Positions 8,648-17,216 of a stretch of 52,654 nucleotides of DNA are shown piece after piece. A program made the position numbers and the translations under genes. The notes beneath the pieces were generated by a model, which saw only the letters and a program-made list of their open reading frames with translations, did no database searches and was not told the DNA's origin. Position 1 is the first letter of the stretch, and every line of letters starts with the position of its first letter. This DNA is from JBCBKU01 sp038521345 (GTDB lineage Bacteria; Pseudomonadota; Alphaproteobacteria; Rhodobacterales; Rhodobacteraceae). The stretch lies in contig JBCBKU010000020.1 of NCBI GenBank assembly GCA_038521345.1, positions 1 to 52,654 of the forward strand. The letters are read 5' to 3'.

Positions 8648-9576
8648 GGGGCCGGGACCATGGCCTTGGCTAGAACTTCGGCAAGGACCGACACCGCGAG
8701 CGTTCCGGGGTCCCGCGCGGACGGCACCAGACCAACGGGGCCGTGAAGCCGGTCACGCTCGGCTTCGGGCACACCCATTGCGTCGAGTACGGCCATTCTG
8801 GCATCCCGAGCCCGCTGGCTGCCTTGTGCGCCGATATAGAAGGCCCGCGTCTTCAGGGCGTCGGCCAGGATTGGCGGTTCCCATTCGTGATCGTGGAAGA
8901 AAAGTACGACCGCCGTCCGGTCATCTGCCGACATGTCGCCCGGGAAGGTCTGCCCGATCAAATGGCGCGTCGGACATCCCGAGGCCGCGCCAATCTCAAG
9001 CGTTTCCTGATCCGGTGACAGAAGCACGTTTGGATAACCCGCCGATTGCACGAGCGCCGCAAAGGTCGATGCTTCGGGACCTTTGCCAAAGACGAGGAAC
9101 CGGATCATGGGTTCAAACCGAACCCGGAGTTTCCGTTCCGTTAATCCCGTCTCGCCGGCCTCGATACAGGCCATGGCACCCGTCTGGGTGTCGATTTCCA
9201 ATGAGCAGGGTACCCGTCCGGCCACGTTTTCGGCCACGGTTGTGAGAACGGAACGATCCGGTTCGGGAAGAAGCAGGATGTCGAGGCCGCCGCCGCACGG
9301 CAGTTGGATATCGACGAATGGCGACCCGCGCCCATACCTCAAGAGTTTCGGATGGCCGGACTGAAGGGTCTCCACGGCGTGAAGCGAGATATCGGCTTCG
9401 ATGCACCCCGACGACAGCGTTCCAGCCCGTTCATCCGTGTTGAAGACAGCCATCATAGCTCCGACCGGCCGGTAAGAAGGACCTTCAACACCGGCAATAA
9501 CGGCAAGAACTGCAGGCCCTTCCGTATCCAGAAGCGCCTTGATGGGATCACGTATGGGCAGCGGTTTCGTCAGCAT
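8644..9576 (-). CDS. xdhC: XdhC/CoxI-family molybdenum cofactor maturation protein
   Basis: This 310-residue protein has the XdhC N-terminal domain (about 20-90, with SSGCIEADI and LPCGGGLDILL) and a C-terminal Rossmann-like domain (about 155-300, starting FLVFGKGPEA). XdhC proteins bind the molybdenum cofactor, help add the terminal sulfido ligand and insert the cofactor into the apoenzyme. The conserved cysteines are present in SGC and LPCGGG. It is divergent from coxD and forms an operon with mocA. It could serve both the IorAB-like enzyme and CoxL. Confidence 0.88.
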   Translation of the reverse strand: MLTKPLPIRDPIKALLDTEGPAVLAVIAGVEGPSYRPVGAMMAVFNTDERAGTLSSGCIEADISLHAVETLQSGHPKLLRYGRGSPFVDIQLPCGGGLDILLLPEPDRSVLTTVAENVAGRVPCSLEIDTQTGAMACIEAGETGLTERKLRVRFEPMIRFLVFGKGPEASTFAALVQSAGYPNVLLSPDQETLEIGAASGCPTRHLIGQTFPGDMSADDRTAVVLFFHDHEWEPPILADALKTRAFYIGAQGSQRARDARMAVLDAMGVPEAERDRLHGPVGLVPSARDPGTLAVSVLAEVLAKAMVPAP

Positions 9577-9685
9577 GAGCTATGCGAAGACATGAGCCCA
9601 AACGCATGGCGAGACAAGGGTGTAGAGGCTTGGGAATGGACAGCCCCAAAAGCTGCCCATATGTCTCTTGGGAAATTCGGAGGCA

Positions 9686-10606
9686 ATGGTGCAACGCGAT
9701 CTACCGGGAAACATCGAAGAAACCATAGGCCTCTTGGCCGGTCAGAATTACGTTTGCGGACGCGACCTTGGCACTGTGGCCTACCTGGCCCTAGAGCTTG
9801 GCAAGCCCCTGTTTCTCGAAGGGGAAGCCGGTGTGGGAAAGACCGAAATAGCCAAGGCCCTGGCGGCCGCGCTGGGTCGGCCCATGATCCGGCTCCAATG
9901 CTACGAAGGGCTCGACGCTGCCTCTGCCATTTACGAATGGAATTTTGCCGGACAGATGGTCGCAATCCGCACGGCGGAAGCGACAGGCGGCGCCGATCGC
10001 AGCGCATTGCAAACCCAGCTTTTCTCGGATGACTTTCTGATCAAACGCCCGTTGCTGCAGGCGCTGGAACCCCACGAAGCGGGCTCTCCCGTTCTTCTGA
10101 TCGATGAGATTGACCGCACGGACGAACCGTTTGAGGCCTTTCTGCTCGAGGTGCTGTCCGATTATCAGGTGACGATCCCCGAGATCGGGACGGTCAAGGC
10201 CGACGTCCCGCCGATTGTCATCCTGACCTCGAACAGAACACGAGAGGTGCATGACGCATTGAAGCGCCGTTGCCTCTACCATTGGGTCGACTATCCGGCG
10301 TTCGAGCGTGAGCTGGAAATCGTCCAGAACCGCGTGCCCGCGGCTTCGGTGGCCTTGTCGCAAGAAGTTGTCGCCTTCGTTCAGGGTCTGCGTGATCAGG
10401 ATTTGTTCAAGGCGCCGGGTGTTGCTGAAAGCATCGATTGGGCACGTTGCCTCGTGGCGTTGGATGCCGTCGCTTTGTCACCCGATCTAGTCACGGACAC
10501 CGTTGGCGCCCTGTTGAAGTATCAAGACGATATCGCGCGGATCGCGGGGTCAGAGACCACCCGGCTTTTGGATGAGGCAAAGGGGCGCCTCGCCGCGGCA
10601 GGCTGA
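9686..10606 (+). CDS. coxD: CoxD, MoxR-type AAA+ ATPase
   Basis: This 306-residue AAA+ ATPase has a Walker A motif GEAGVGKTE (about 46-54) and Walker B LLIDEIDR, followed by the sensor region ILTSNRTRE. In carboxydotrophs CoxD works with the VWA protein CoxE to build the copper/sulfur or sulfido centre of the molybdenum enzyme. The ATG at 9686 has GGAGG only two bases upstream; a TTG at 9668 is an alternative. The stop overlaps the coxE start as TGATG. The half-sites GAGACA (9611) and TGTCTC (9662) in the leader recall the palindrome before coxG. Confidence 0.9.
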   Translation: MVQRDLPGNIEETIGLLAGQNYVCGRDLGTVAYLALELGKPLFLEGEAGVGKTEIAKALAAALGRPMIRLQCYEGLDAASAIYEWNFAGQMVAIRTAEATGGADRSALQTQLFSDDFLIKRPLLQALEPHEAGSPVLLIDEIDRTDEPFEAFLLEVLSDYQVTIPEIGTVKADVPPIVILTSNRTREVHDALKRRCLYHWVDYPAFERELEIVQNRVPAASVALSQEVVAFVQGLRDQDLFKAPGVAESIDWARCLVALDAVALSPDLVTDTVGALLKYQDDIARIAGSETTRLLDEAKGRLAAAG

Positions 10607-11817
10607 TGGCAGAAACCGCCGCAGCGGACGGACGGCTGGTCGACAACATCGTCCATTTCGCACGCGCACTCAGAAAGGCGGGAGTGCGGGTCGGAACCGG
10701 GCAGGTTGAAACCGCAATTCAAGCCGTGGCCGTCACCGGTTTCGCGGAAAGGACCGACTTTTATCATACGCTTCGTGCAACGCTGGTCACACGGGCCGAA
10801 GACCGAGAGATCTTTCACCAGGTCTTTTCGATGTTCTGGCGCGACCCCGAATTTCTCGACAGCCTGATGCATACCCTGTCACCCGAATTGCGGGATGATG
10901 CGCCACCAGCGCCCCCTTCTCCGGCAGAACGGCGGGCACGTGACGCAATGGGCGAGGGTGACCGCCCTGAACCGGAACCCAAAACGCGGGACGAGGTTGT
11001 GGACTATGCAGCCTTCACGTGGTCGGCGGCCGAAGTGCTGAAATCCAAGGATTTCGAACAGATGAATGCCGCCGAACTGGCAGAAGCGGACAAAGCAATC
11101 CGTGAGCTCTCGATGCCGATCAAACCCCTGCGCACCCGGCGTTCCCGACCGGCTTTGGCTGGTATCCAGCCCGATGCCCGGGCGACCCTGCGCACCACCA
11201 TGCGTCGTGCCGGCGAAGTCGACCGGATCGCTCGCAAGGCGCCTGTCCTGCGTCCGCCCGACCTCGTGGCGATCTGCGACATCTCCGGGTCCATGGCGGT
11301 CTATTCACGCGTGCTTCTGCGCTATCTGCACGCGTTGACGCACGCGCGGGAACGGTCATGGGGAAAAATACACGCGTTCACGGTCGGCACCGCCCTGACG
11401 AATATCTCGCGTTCGCTTCGGCTCGGCGATCCCGATGCGGCTTTGGCAGCCGCGGGACAGGAAGCGCGCGACTGGGAAGGCGGCACCCAAATCGGCACCG
11501 CGATTGAGACGTTCAACAAAGACTGGTCCCGTAGGGTGCTGGGACGCGGGGCGGTGGTTTTGCTGATCACCGATGGTCTGGAACGCGGCAACCTTAAGAC
11601 CCTTGAAGACGAGATGGCACGCCTTTCGCGTTCCGCGCGACGGATCTTCTGGCTGAACCCGTTGCTGCGTTGGGACGGGTTCGAGCCCGTCGCCAGCGGC
11701 GTTAGGATTCTTCTCCGTCAGACCGACAGTTTGCACGCCTGTCATTCGCTCGAAAGCCTGACAGAGCTTTCTCGAGTTCTCAGCTCGCCGGTTTCCGGCA
11801 CAGGACAATCGGCGTGA
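10606..11817 (+). CDS. coxE: CoxE, von Willebrand factor A domain protein
   Basis: This is a 403-residue partner of CoxD. The N-terminal half is the helical CoxE/YehP region, interrupted by a proline- and glutamate-rich linker near 100-125. The C-terminal VWA domain starts at about 220 with the MIDAS motif DISGS and continues with VLLITDGLERG. MoxR/VWA pairs act as chaperones for metalloenzyme maturation. The start codon shares its A with the coxD stop. It is followed after 47 bases by the regulator gene. Confidence 0.9.
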   Translation: MAETAAADGRLVDNIVHFARALRKAGVRVGTGQVETAIQAVAVTGFAERTDFYHTLRATLVTRAEDREIFHQVFSMFWRDPEFLDSLMHTLSPELRDDAPPAPPSPAERRARDAMGEGDRPEPEPKTRDEVVDYAAFTWSAAEVLKSKDFEQMNAAELAEADKAIRELSMPIKPLRTRRSRPALAGIQPDARATLRTTMRRAGEVDRIARKAPVLRPPDLVAICDISGSMAVYSRVLLRYLHALTHARERSWGKIHAFTVGTALTNISRSLRLGDPDAALAAAGQEARDWEGGTQIGTAIETFNKDWSRRVLGRGAVVLLITDGLERGNLKTLEDEMARLSRSARRIFWLNPLLRWDGFEPVASGVRILLRQTDSLHACHSLESLTELSRVLSSPVSGTGQSA

Positions 11818-11864
11818 TTTGACAGGCCGCACCCATCGTTCCATCTTGTGGGTGGGAGGAACAA

Positions 11865-12827
11865 ATGGGCCTAGACCCAACCGCGGCAGGCGCGCATCTG
11901 AAGAGGATTCAGACGGCGGTCGAAGGGAATTCGGCTGGACGGTCGGCGATTGCCGCGTCCTGGAGGCGGAGCCTTTTGCGGCACGGCATCTCGGCGGAAA
12001 ACGATCGCAAGGCGCCGGTACTTACCGATGGTGAATTGTCCGACGTTCGGTTGCGGCTGGACCGCCTGATGTACGTGGCGCGGCCGATCCTTGAGGATCT
12101 GTTTCAGTCGGTCGGCCTGTCGGGTTTCACGGTCGTTCTCAGCGATAAAGACGGCGTGCTGTTGGACCAGATCTCGAACGATTATGACGAGCCGGACTTT
12201 CAGGACGCCGGGCTGAGGCTTGGTTCGATCTGGGCCGAAAGCCATCAGGGGACAAACGCAATCGGGACCGTCGCCATTGATGAACGTCCGATGATCGTCT
12301 TCAAGGACCAGCACTACATGTGCTCGGTCACGCAATTAACCTGCGTCGGCGCACCGATCTTTGATCCGTCTGGTCAGGTGATCGCGGTTCTCGACGTGAC
12401 CAGCGCGCGGGCAGACACCGAGGCGTCGGCGGCCCAGTTCCTCTTGCCCATCATCACCGGCACGGCCAACCGAATTGAAAGCGAGTACTTTCGCGCCTGC
12501 TTCGATCACGCCAATATCTTCGTCGCCAACGGCTATTCCAAAATTGGAACGCCGCTTCTGGCGGCGGATGACGATGACCTGATCATCGGGGCCAATCGCG
12601 CCGCCCGAAAGCTTCTGGATATCGACGAGGACCTTCTGACCAGTCCGGTCCCGCGCCGCGATCTGCTGGACCGTACTGCGCAGCCCCGCGGGCTTGAGGC
12701 GGCCGAACGCAGCACGATCAAACGCGCGATTGCCCGTAACGCGGGGAACATGTCGAAAGCGGCCAAAGACCTTGGTGTCAGCCGGGCGACTTTCTACCGG
12801 ATGCTGGACAAGCACGGCCTGAAATAA
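11865..12827 (+). CDS. AcoR-like GAF/Fis regulator without an AAA+ domain
   Basis: This is a 320-residue regulator. Residues 20-35 contain the AcoR-type start (AIAASWRRSLLRHGI), a GAF sensory domain spans about 60-190, a PAS-like segment follows, and residues about 277-320 form a Fis-type helix-turn-helix (NAGNMSKAAKDLGVSRATFY). AcoR and its relatives are sigma-54 activators with a central AAA+ ATPase; that domain is absent here. The protein therefore probably acts at a sigma-70 promoter or as a repressor. The gene sits inside the cox cluster between coxE and coxG, and a perfect 20-bp palindrome begins 3 bases after its stop. The ligand is unknown. Confidence 0.85.
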   Translation: MGLDPTAAGAHLKRIQTAVEGNSAGRSAIAASWRRSLLRHGISAENDRKAPVLTDGELSDVRLRLDRLMYVARPILEDLFQSVGLSGFTVVLSDKDGVLLDQISNDYDEPDFQDAGLRLGSIWAESHQGTNAIGTVAIDERPMIVFKDQHYMCSVTQLTCVGAPIFDPSGQVIAVLDVTSARADTEASAAQFLLPIITGTANRIESEYFRACFDHANIFVANGYSKIGTPLLAADDDDLIIGANRAARKLLDIDEDLLTSPVPRRDLLDRTAQPRGLEAAERSTIKRAIARNAGNMSKAAKDLGVSRATFYRMLDKHGLK

Positions 12828-12830
12828 GAA

Positions 12831-12865
12831 CTGTCTCAGGCCTGAGACAGATTGCGGAAGCAATC
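12831..12865. promoter_or_regulatory. 20-bp palindromic operator before coxG
   Basis: CTGTCTCAGG and CCTGAGACAG form a perfect palindrome at 12831-12850. It is immediately followed by a second inverted repeat, GATTGC-GGAA-GCAATC, at 12850-12865. TGTCTCA/TGAGACA-type dyads are typical targets of Fis-domain AcoR-like regulators, and such a regulator is encoded directly upstream. The site lies about 80 bases before coxG, in the likely promoter. No U-run follows, so a terminator is less likely. Confidence 0.65.
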
Positions 12866-12944
12866 TCCTTTCCGCTGCGCCTGCAAAATTGACAGGTTCG
12901 GACGCCGTTTGCTCTACTTTCCGGCACCAAAGGGAGCAATCTTT

Positions 12945-13406
12945 ATGGAAATGACCGGTGAACACCGGATCGCAGCGCCACGAGAGACAGTTTGGCAAGC
13001 CTTGAACGATCCCGAAGTGCTGCAAGTCTGCATTCCGGGCTGTGAAGAGCTTTCCAAAACGTCGGACACCGAATTCGAGGCCGTCGTGGTTCAGAAGATC
13101 GGACCCGTGAAAGCGCGTTTCAAAGGCTCCGTGGAATTGATTAATCTGAATGCGCCGGCCAGCTATACCATCCAAGGCGAAGGCACAGGCGGGGTCGCGG
13201 GCTTTGCCAAGGGTGGTGCCGACGTGCGTCTTGATGACGACGGCGGCGAGACGATCCTTACATATGAAGTTCAGGCGAACGTGGGCGGCAAACTGGCGCG
13301 GTTGGGAAGTCGTCTGATCGACTCCACCGCGAAGAAACTGGCGGGCAAGTTCTTCGACAGTTTCCAGGCGCACCTGAACCCGGAACACATCAAAGCGACC
13401 GACTGA
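12945..13406 (+). CDS. coxG: CoxG, SRPBCC-fold carbon monoxide dehydrogenase accessory protein
   Basis: This 153-residue protein matches the CoxG/polyketide cyclase-like family, starting MEMTGEHRIAAPRETVWQAL and containing the conserved LNDPEVLQVCIPGCEEL segment. CoxG has been linked to membrane anchoring of the enzyme and, more recently, to quinone handling. A GGGAG site 8 bases before the ATG at 12945 fixes the start; an in-frame start at 12852 would lie within the operator region. The usual C-terminal membrane anchor of long CoxG proteins is absent. It is the first gene of the coxGSLM block. Confidence 0.88.
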   Translation: MEMTGEHRIAAPRETVWQALNDPEVLQVCIPGCEELSKTSDTEFEAVVVQKIGPVKARFKGSVELINLNAPASYTIQGEGTGGVAGFAKGGADVRLDDDGGETILTYEVQANVGGKLARLGSRLIDSTAKKLAGKFFDSFQAHLNPEHIKATD

Positions 13407-13461
13407 CCTGTCGCGACACATACCAAGAAGCGGGCGACAAGCTCACATCAGGGAGGAAAGC

Positions 13462-13959
13462 ATGAGTAACGTCTCAATGACGGTGAACGGAAAGGCCGTA
13501 AGCCACGAGGTTCCCGATAACACCTTGTTGGCGGATTTCCTGCGGGAAGACCTGCGTCTGACCGGGACACATGTGGGCTGCGACACCAGCCAATGCGGCG
13601 CATGCGTCGTGCATGTGGATGGACGGGCCGTGAAGTCCTGCACGGTGCTGGCGGTATCCCTCGACGGGGCAAGCGTTACCACCATCGAAGGCATCGCCAA
13701 CGGCAAGGACCTTCATCCGATGCAGACCGCGTTCAATGAACATCACGGGCTGCAGTGTGGGTTCTGCACACCGGGCATGATCATGTCCGGGATCGACATG
13801 GTGAACCGGTACCAGTCCGACGGCCGCGAGCTTACCGAAGACGCGATCCGGAACGAGCTCGAGGGCAATATCTGCCGCTGCACCGGGTACCACAATATTG
13901 TCAAAGCAATTGAAGACGCCGCCGGTTCCATGACCGGGATGGCGAAAGCCGCAGAATAA
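13462..13959 (+). CDS. coxS: CoxS, small [2Fe-2S] subunit
   Basis: This 165-residue subunit has the N-terminal plant-type cluster (CDTSQCGACVVHVDG) and the C-terminal cluster (CGFCTPGM and NICRCTGYHNIV). It carries electrons from the molybdenum centre of CoxL to the FAD of CoxM. GGGAGGAAAGC precedes the ATG. The order S-L-M is typical of form II enzymes, whereas form I operons are M-S-L. There is no signal peptide, so the enzyme is cytoplasmic. Confidence 0.93.
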   Translation: MSNVSMTVNGKAVSHEVPDNTLLADFLREDLRLTGTHVGCDTSQCGACVVHVDGRAVKSCTVLAVSLDGASVTTIEGIANGKDLHPMQTAFNEHHGLQCGFCTPGMIMSGIDMVNRYQSDGRELTEDAIRNELEGNICRCTGYHNIVKAIEDAAGSMTGMAKAAE

Positions 13960-13971
13960 GGGAAGCTGATC

Positions 13972-16332
13972 ATGAGCGAAGGAATTGGCGCCCGCGTTGC
14001 GCGCAAGGAAGACAGACGCTTCATCACAGGCAAGGGCAAATACACGGATGATGTCCGGGTCGACAACCAGGCCTATGCGGCGTTCGTTCGCTGCCCGGTG
14101 GCCCACGCCAAGATCAATGGGGTTGACGCCTCGGGTGCACTGGCCATGGAGGGCGTGATCGCAGTCCATACCGGCCCCGAGATGAAGGAAGACGGGATCG
14201 GCGACTTGATCACCGGTTGGGCCATCACGTCAAAAGACGGGAACCCAATGCAGTGTGGCGCATGGAACCCTATGGTCACCACCTACGGGCGGTATGTCGG
14301 CGATGCGGTGGCGATCGTCGTGGCGGAAACCCAAGAGCTCGCCCGTCGGGCCGCCGAAGCGGTAGAGCTCGATTATGAAGAACTGCCTGCATCCATCGGA
14401 GTCGAAGACGCTTTTGCAGATGGCGCGGCACAGGTGCACGAGAATGTTCCCGGTAACCTGATCTACGACTGGGAAATCGGCGACGAAGCGAAAGTGGCCG
14501 AGGCGCTGGCATCGGCCCACCACGTCACCGAGTTGAAGATGGTCAACAACCGCCTTAGTCCGAACGCGATGGAGCCCCGCTCGGCAGTCGCGATCTTTGA
14601 CGAGGCGGAAGACCACTACACGCTCTATACGACCAGCCAGAACCCGCATGTCGCGCGGCTCGTCCTGTCTGCCTTCTATAACGTCGCGCCCGAGCACAAG
14701 CTTCGGGTCATCGCGCCGGACGTGGGCGGCGGGTTCGGATCCAAGATCTACATCTACCCCGAAGAGATCACCTGTCTTTGGGCGTCGATGAAGACCGGGC
14801 GCTCGGTCAAATGGACGTCGGACCGGTCCGAAGCATTCATGACCGATGCCCATGGCCGCGACCATGTCACCAAGGCCACCATGGGCTTTGACGCCGGTGG
14901 CAGGATCGTCGCTTTCAAGACCGACACGCTGGCGAATATCGGGGCGTATGTCTCGCTCTTTGCGACGGTGACGCCGACTTACCTGCACGGCACATTGCTG
15001 TCCGGTTGCTATGACATGCCGGCGATCTACGGCAACGTGAAGGCGATCCATACGAACACGGCGCCGGTCGATGCCTATCGCGGTGCGGGGCGCCCCGAAG
15101 CGACCTATTCGATCGAACGGATGATGGAGACGGCCGCCCGTGAGATGGGGATGGACCCGGCCGAGTTGCGCAGGAAGAACTTCATCACCGAATTCCCGTA
15201 CCAGACCCAGGTGATCCTTCAGTACGATTCCGGCGACTACCACAAGACGTTGGATATGGCGCAAGAAGCCGCCGATGTGGCGGGCTTCGCTGCGCGCAAG
15301 GCCGAAGCGGCATCGCGGGGCAAATTGCGGGGGCTTGGATATTCGACCTTTGTCGAGGCCTGCGGCATCGCACCCTCGGCTGCGGTCGGATCGCTCGGGT
15401 CCGCGGTCGGACTTTGGGAAAGCGCGGAGGTGCGTGTGAACCCGGTGGGGTCCGTCGAGATCCTGACGGGCAGCCACAGCCACGGTCAGGGTCACGAGAC
15501 AACGTTCGCTCAGGTCGTCGCGGATCGTCTCGGCATTCCGCTCGACAACGTGTCGGTCGTCCATGGCGATACCGACAAGGTCCAGTTCGGCATGGGCACC
15601 TACGGCTCGCGTTCGGGTCCTGTCGGCATGTCGGCCATCGTCAAGGCGCTCGACAAGGTCGAAGCCAAGGCCAAGAAGATCGCGGCCCACACGCTGGAAG
15701 CCTCAGAGGACGATATCGTCATCGAGAACGGCGAAGTCAAAGTGGCGGGCACCGACAAGTCCATGGCCTGGCACGAAATCGGTCTTGCCGCCTATATCGC
15801 CCACAACCTGCCGGAGGGGATGGAACCTGGCCTGAAAGAGGCCGCCTTCTACGATCCCCTGAATTTCTCGTTCCCGGCAGGCGCGCTGATCTGTGAGGTT
15901 GAGGTGGATCCGGAAACCGGTGTCACCGACATCATCAACTTTACCGCGGTGGATGATTTCGGCACGATCATCAATCCGATGATTGTCGAAGGCCAGGTCC
16001 ATGGCGGCGTGACACAGGGCATCGGTCAGGCGCTTCTGGAGCAGGTTGTCTACGACGAATCCGGGCAATTGATCACCGGATCCTACATGGACTACTGCAT
16101 GCCGAGGGCCGATGACGTGCCGTCCTACAACCTCGATCACAATGCGACGCCGTCGCCTTTGAACCCGCTTGGGCTGAAGGGCTGTGGTGAAGCCGGGGCC
16201 ATCGGTTCGCCGCCCGCAGTGATCAACGCGATCACCGACGCCATTGGCACCAACGAGTTGCAGATGCCTGCGACACCGCTGGCTGTCTGGACGGCACTGC
16301 AAAGCGTCAAGACACCCATGGCGGCGGAATAA
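13972..16332 (+). CDS. coxL: CoxL form II, molybdenum subunit of a CO dehydrogenase-like enzyme
   Basis: This is a 786-residue xanthine oxidase-family large subunit. The active-site loop reads AYRGAGR at residues 368-374, which defines form II (BMS) CoxL. Genuine form I CO dehydrogenase has AYxCSFR with the cysteine that binds copper. Other molybdopterin contacts include GGGFGSK (about 252-258), SHGQGHET and the C-terminal GCGEAGAIGSPPAVINAI with the catalytic glutamate. Form II enzymes have doubtful or weak CO activity and may oxidise other small substrates. Maturation genes coxD, coxE, mocA and xdhC are all close by. Confidence 0.92.
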   Translation: MSEGIGARVARKEDRRFITGKGKYTDDVRVDNQAYAAFVRCPVAHAKINGVDASGALAMEGVIAVHTGPEMKEDGIGDLITGWAITSKDGNPMQCGAWNPMVTTYGRYVGDAVAIVVAETQELARRAAEAVELDYEELPASIGVEDAFADGAAQVHENVPGNLIYDWEIGDEAKVAEALASAHHVTELKMVNNRLSPNAMEPRSAVAIFDEAEDHYTLYTTSQNPHVARLVLSAFYNVAPEHKLRVIAPDVGGGFGSKIYIYPEEITCLWASMKTGRSVKWTSDRSEAFMTDAHGRDHVTKATMGFDAGGRIVAFKTDTLANIGAYVSLFATVTPTYLHGTLLSGCYDMPAIYGNVKAIHTNTAPVDAYRGAGRPEATYSIERMMETAAREMGMDPAELRRKNFITEFPYQTQVILQYDSGDYHKTLDMAQEAADVAGFAARKAEAASRGKLRGLGYSTFVEACGIAPSAAVGSLGSAVGLWESAEVRVNPVGSVEILTGSHSHGQGHETTFAQVVADRLGIPLDNVSVVHGDTDKVQFGMGTYGSRSGPVGMSAIVKALDKVEAKAKKIAAHTLEASEDDIVIENGEVKVAGTDKSMAWHEIGLAAYIAHNLPEGMEPGLKEAAFYDPLNFSFPAGALICEVEVDPETGVTDIINFTAVDDFGTIINPMIVEGQVHGGVTQGIGQALLEQVVYDESGQLITGSYMDYCMPRADDVPSYNLDHNATPSPLNPLGLKGCGEAGAIGSPPAVINAITDAIGTNELQMPATPLAVWTALQSVKTPMAAE

Positions 16333-16343
16333 GGAGAGAGCGG

Positions 16344-17141
16344 ATGTATCAGACGAAGTATCACAAGCCGGGATCCGTTGAAGACGCTGTCGCCGCACTT
16401 GGGGTTGCCGAGGAAGGCAAGATCCTGTCCGGCGGACAAACGCTTCTTCCGACTATGAAACAGCACCTCGCAGCGCCGACCGATCTGGTCGACGTGCGCG
16501 GCATTGATGGGATGGACGCGATTTCCGTTTCGGATGGCGCGGTGACAATCGGCGCGGCTGCCCGCCATGCCGATGTGGCTGCGAACGCGGATGTCCAAAC
16601 ACATATTCCGGCTCTTGCGGCATTGGCCGGCGGGATCGGCGATCCGGCGGTTCGGGCCATGGGCACGATCGGTGGATCGGTGGCGAACAACGACCCGGCG
16701 GCGGATTATCCGTCTGCGGTCCTCGCGCTGAATGCGACGGTCGTCACCAACAAGCGGGAAATCGCGGCGGAAGACTTCTTCCAAGGCATGTTCGCGACCG
16801 CGCTGGAGGACGCGGAGATCGTCACTGCCCTCCGGTTCCCGGTGCCGACGAAAGCCGGCTATGCAAAGTTCCCGAACCCGGCCTCGCGCTATGCAATGGT
16901 CGGTGTCTTTGCGGCACAGACCGACGGCGGCGTCCGCGTGGCCGTCACGGGCGCGGGTGAGGACGGGGTCTTCCGGGCCGAGGCCCTTGAAGGTGCGCTC
17001 GGCGCAAGCTTTTCAAGCGACGCGCTTGACGCTGTCAGCATCGGTTCTGACGGGATGCTTGCAGACATCCACGGGACGGCCGAATACCGGGCGCATCTCG
17101 TGACGGTCATGGCAAAACGGGCCGTGGACAACGCCGTCTAG
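16344..17141 (+). CDS. coxM: CoxM, FAD subunit
   Basis: This 265-residue flavoprotein completes the CoxSLM heterotrimer. It has the two FAD-binding motifs of the family, LSGGQTLLP (about 31-39) and TIGGSVANNDPAADYP (about 112-127). It takes electrons from the CoxS clusters and passes them on, probably to quinone. It follows coxL by 11 bases with a GGAGAG ribosome site. It is the last gene of the cluster; a strong terminator hairpin follows. Confidence 0.92.
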   Translation: MYQTKYHKPGSVEDAVAALGVAEEGKILSGGQTLLPTMKQHLAAPTDLVDVRGIDGMDAISVSDGAVTIGAAARHADVAANADVQTHIPALAALAGGIGDPAVRAMGTIGGSVANNDPAADYPSAVLALNATVVTNKREIAAEDFFQGMFATALEDAEIVTALRFPVPTKAGYAKFPNPASRYAMVGVFAAQTDGGVRVAVTGAGEDGVFRAEALEGALGASFSSDALDAVSIGSDGMLADIHGTAEYRAHLVTVMAKRAVDNAV

Positions 17142-17147
17142 GCAGAG

Positions 17148-17174
17148 AAGACCCGGGCCAGGTGCCCGGGTCTT
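17148..17174. terminator. Terminator between coxM and soxT
   Basis: AAGACCCGGGC (17148-17158) and GCCCGGGTCTT (17164-17174) form a perfect 11-bp stem with a 5-base loop. It begins 6 bases after the coxM stop and lies before the stop of the opposing soxT. It probably ends transcription from both sides. The trailing T-run is short. Confidence 0.75.
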
Positions 17175-17216
17175 ACCGACCCGATCCGTCTTTTGGCGAT
17201 GACGGGCGAGGGTGCG

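Noticed and set aside
12898..12915. Sigma-54 promoter before coxG
   Set aside because: The nearest GG and GC dinucleotides are 9, not 10, bases apart, and the regulator lacks the AAA+ domain.
14230..15690. 486-codon open frame opposite coxL
   Set aside because: It is a mirror of the coxL codon bias and has no family resemblance.
13972..16332. Call as form I CO dehydrogenase
   Set aside because: The active-site loop is AYRGAGR without the copper-binding cysteine, and the gene order is S-L-M.
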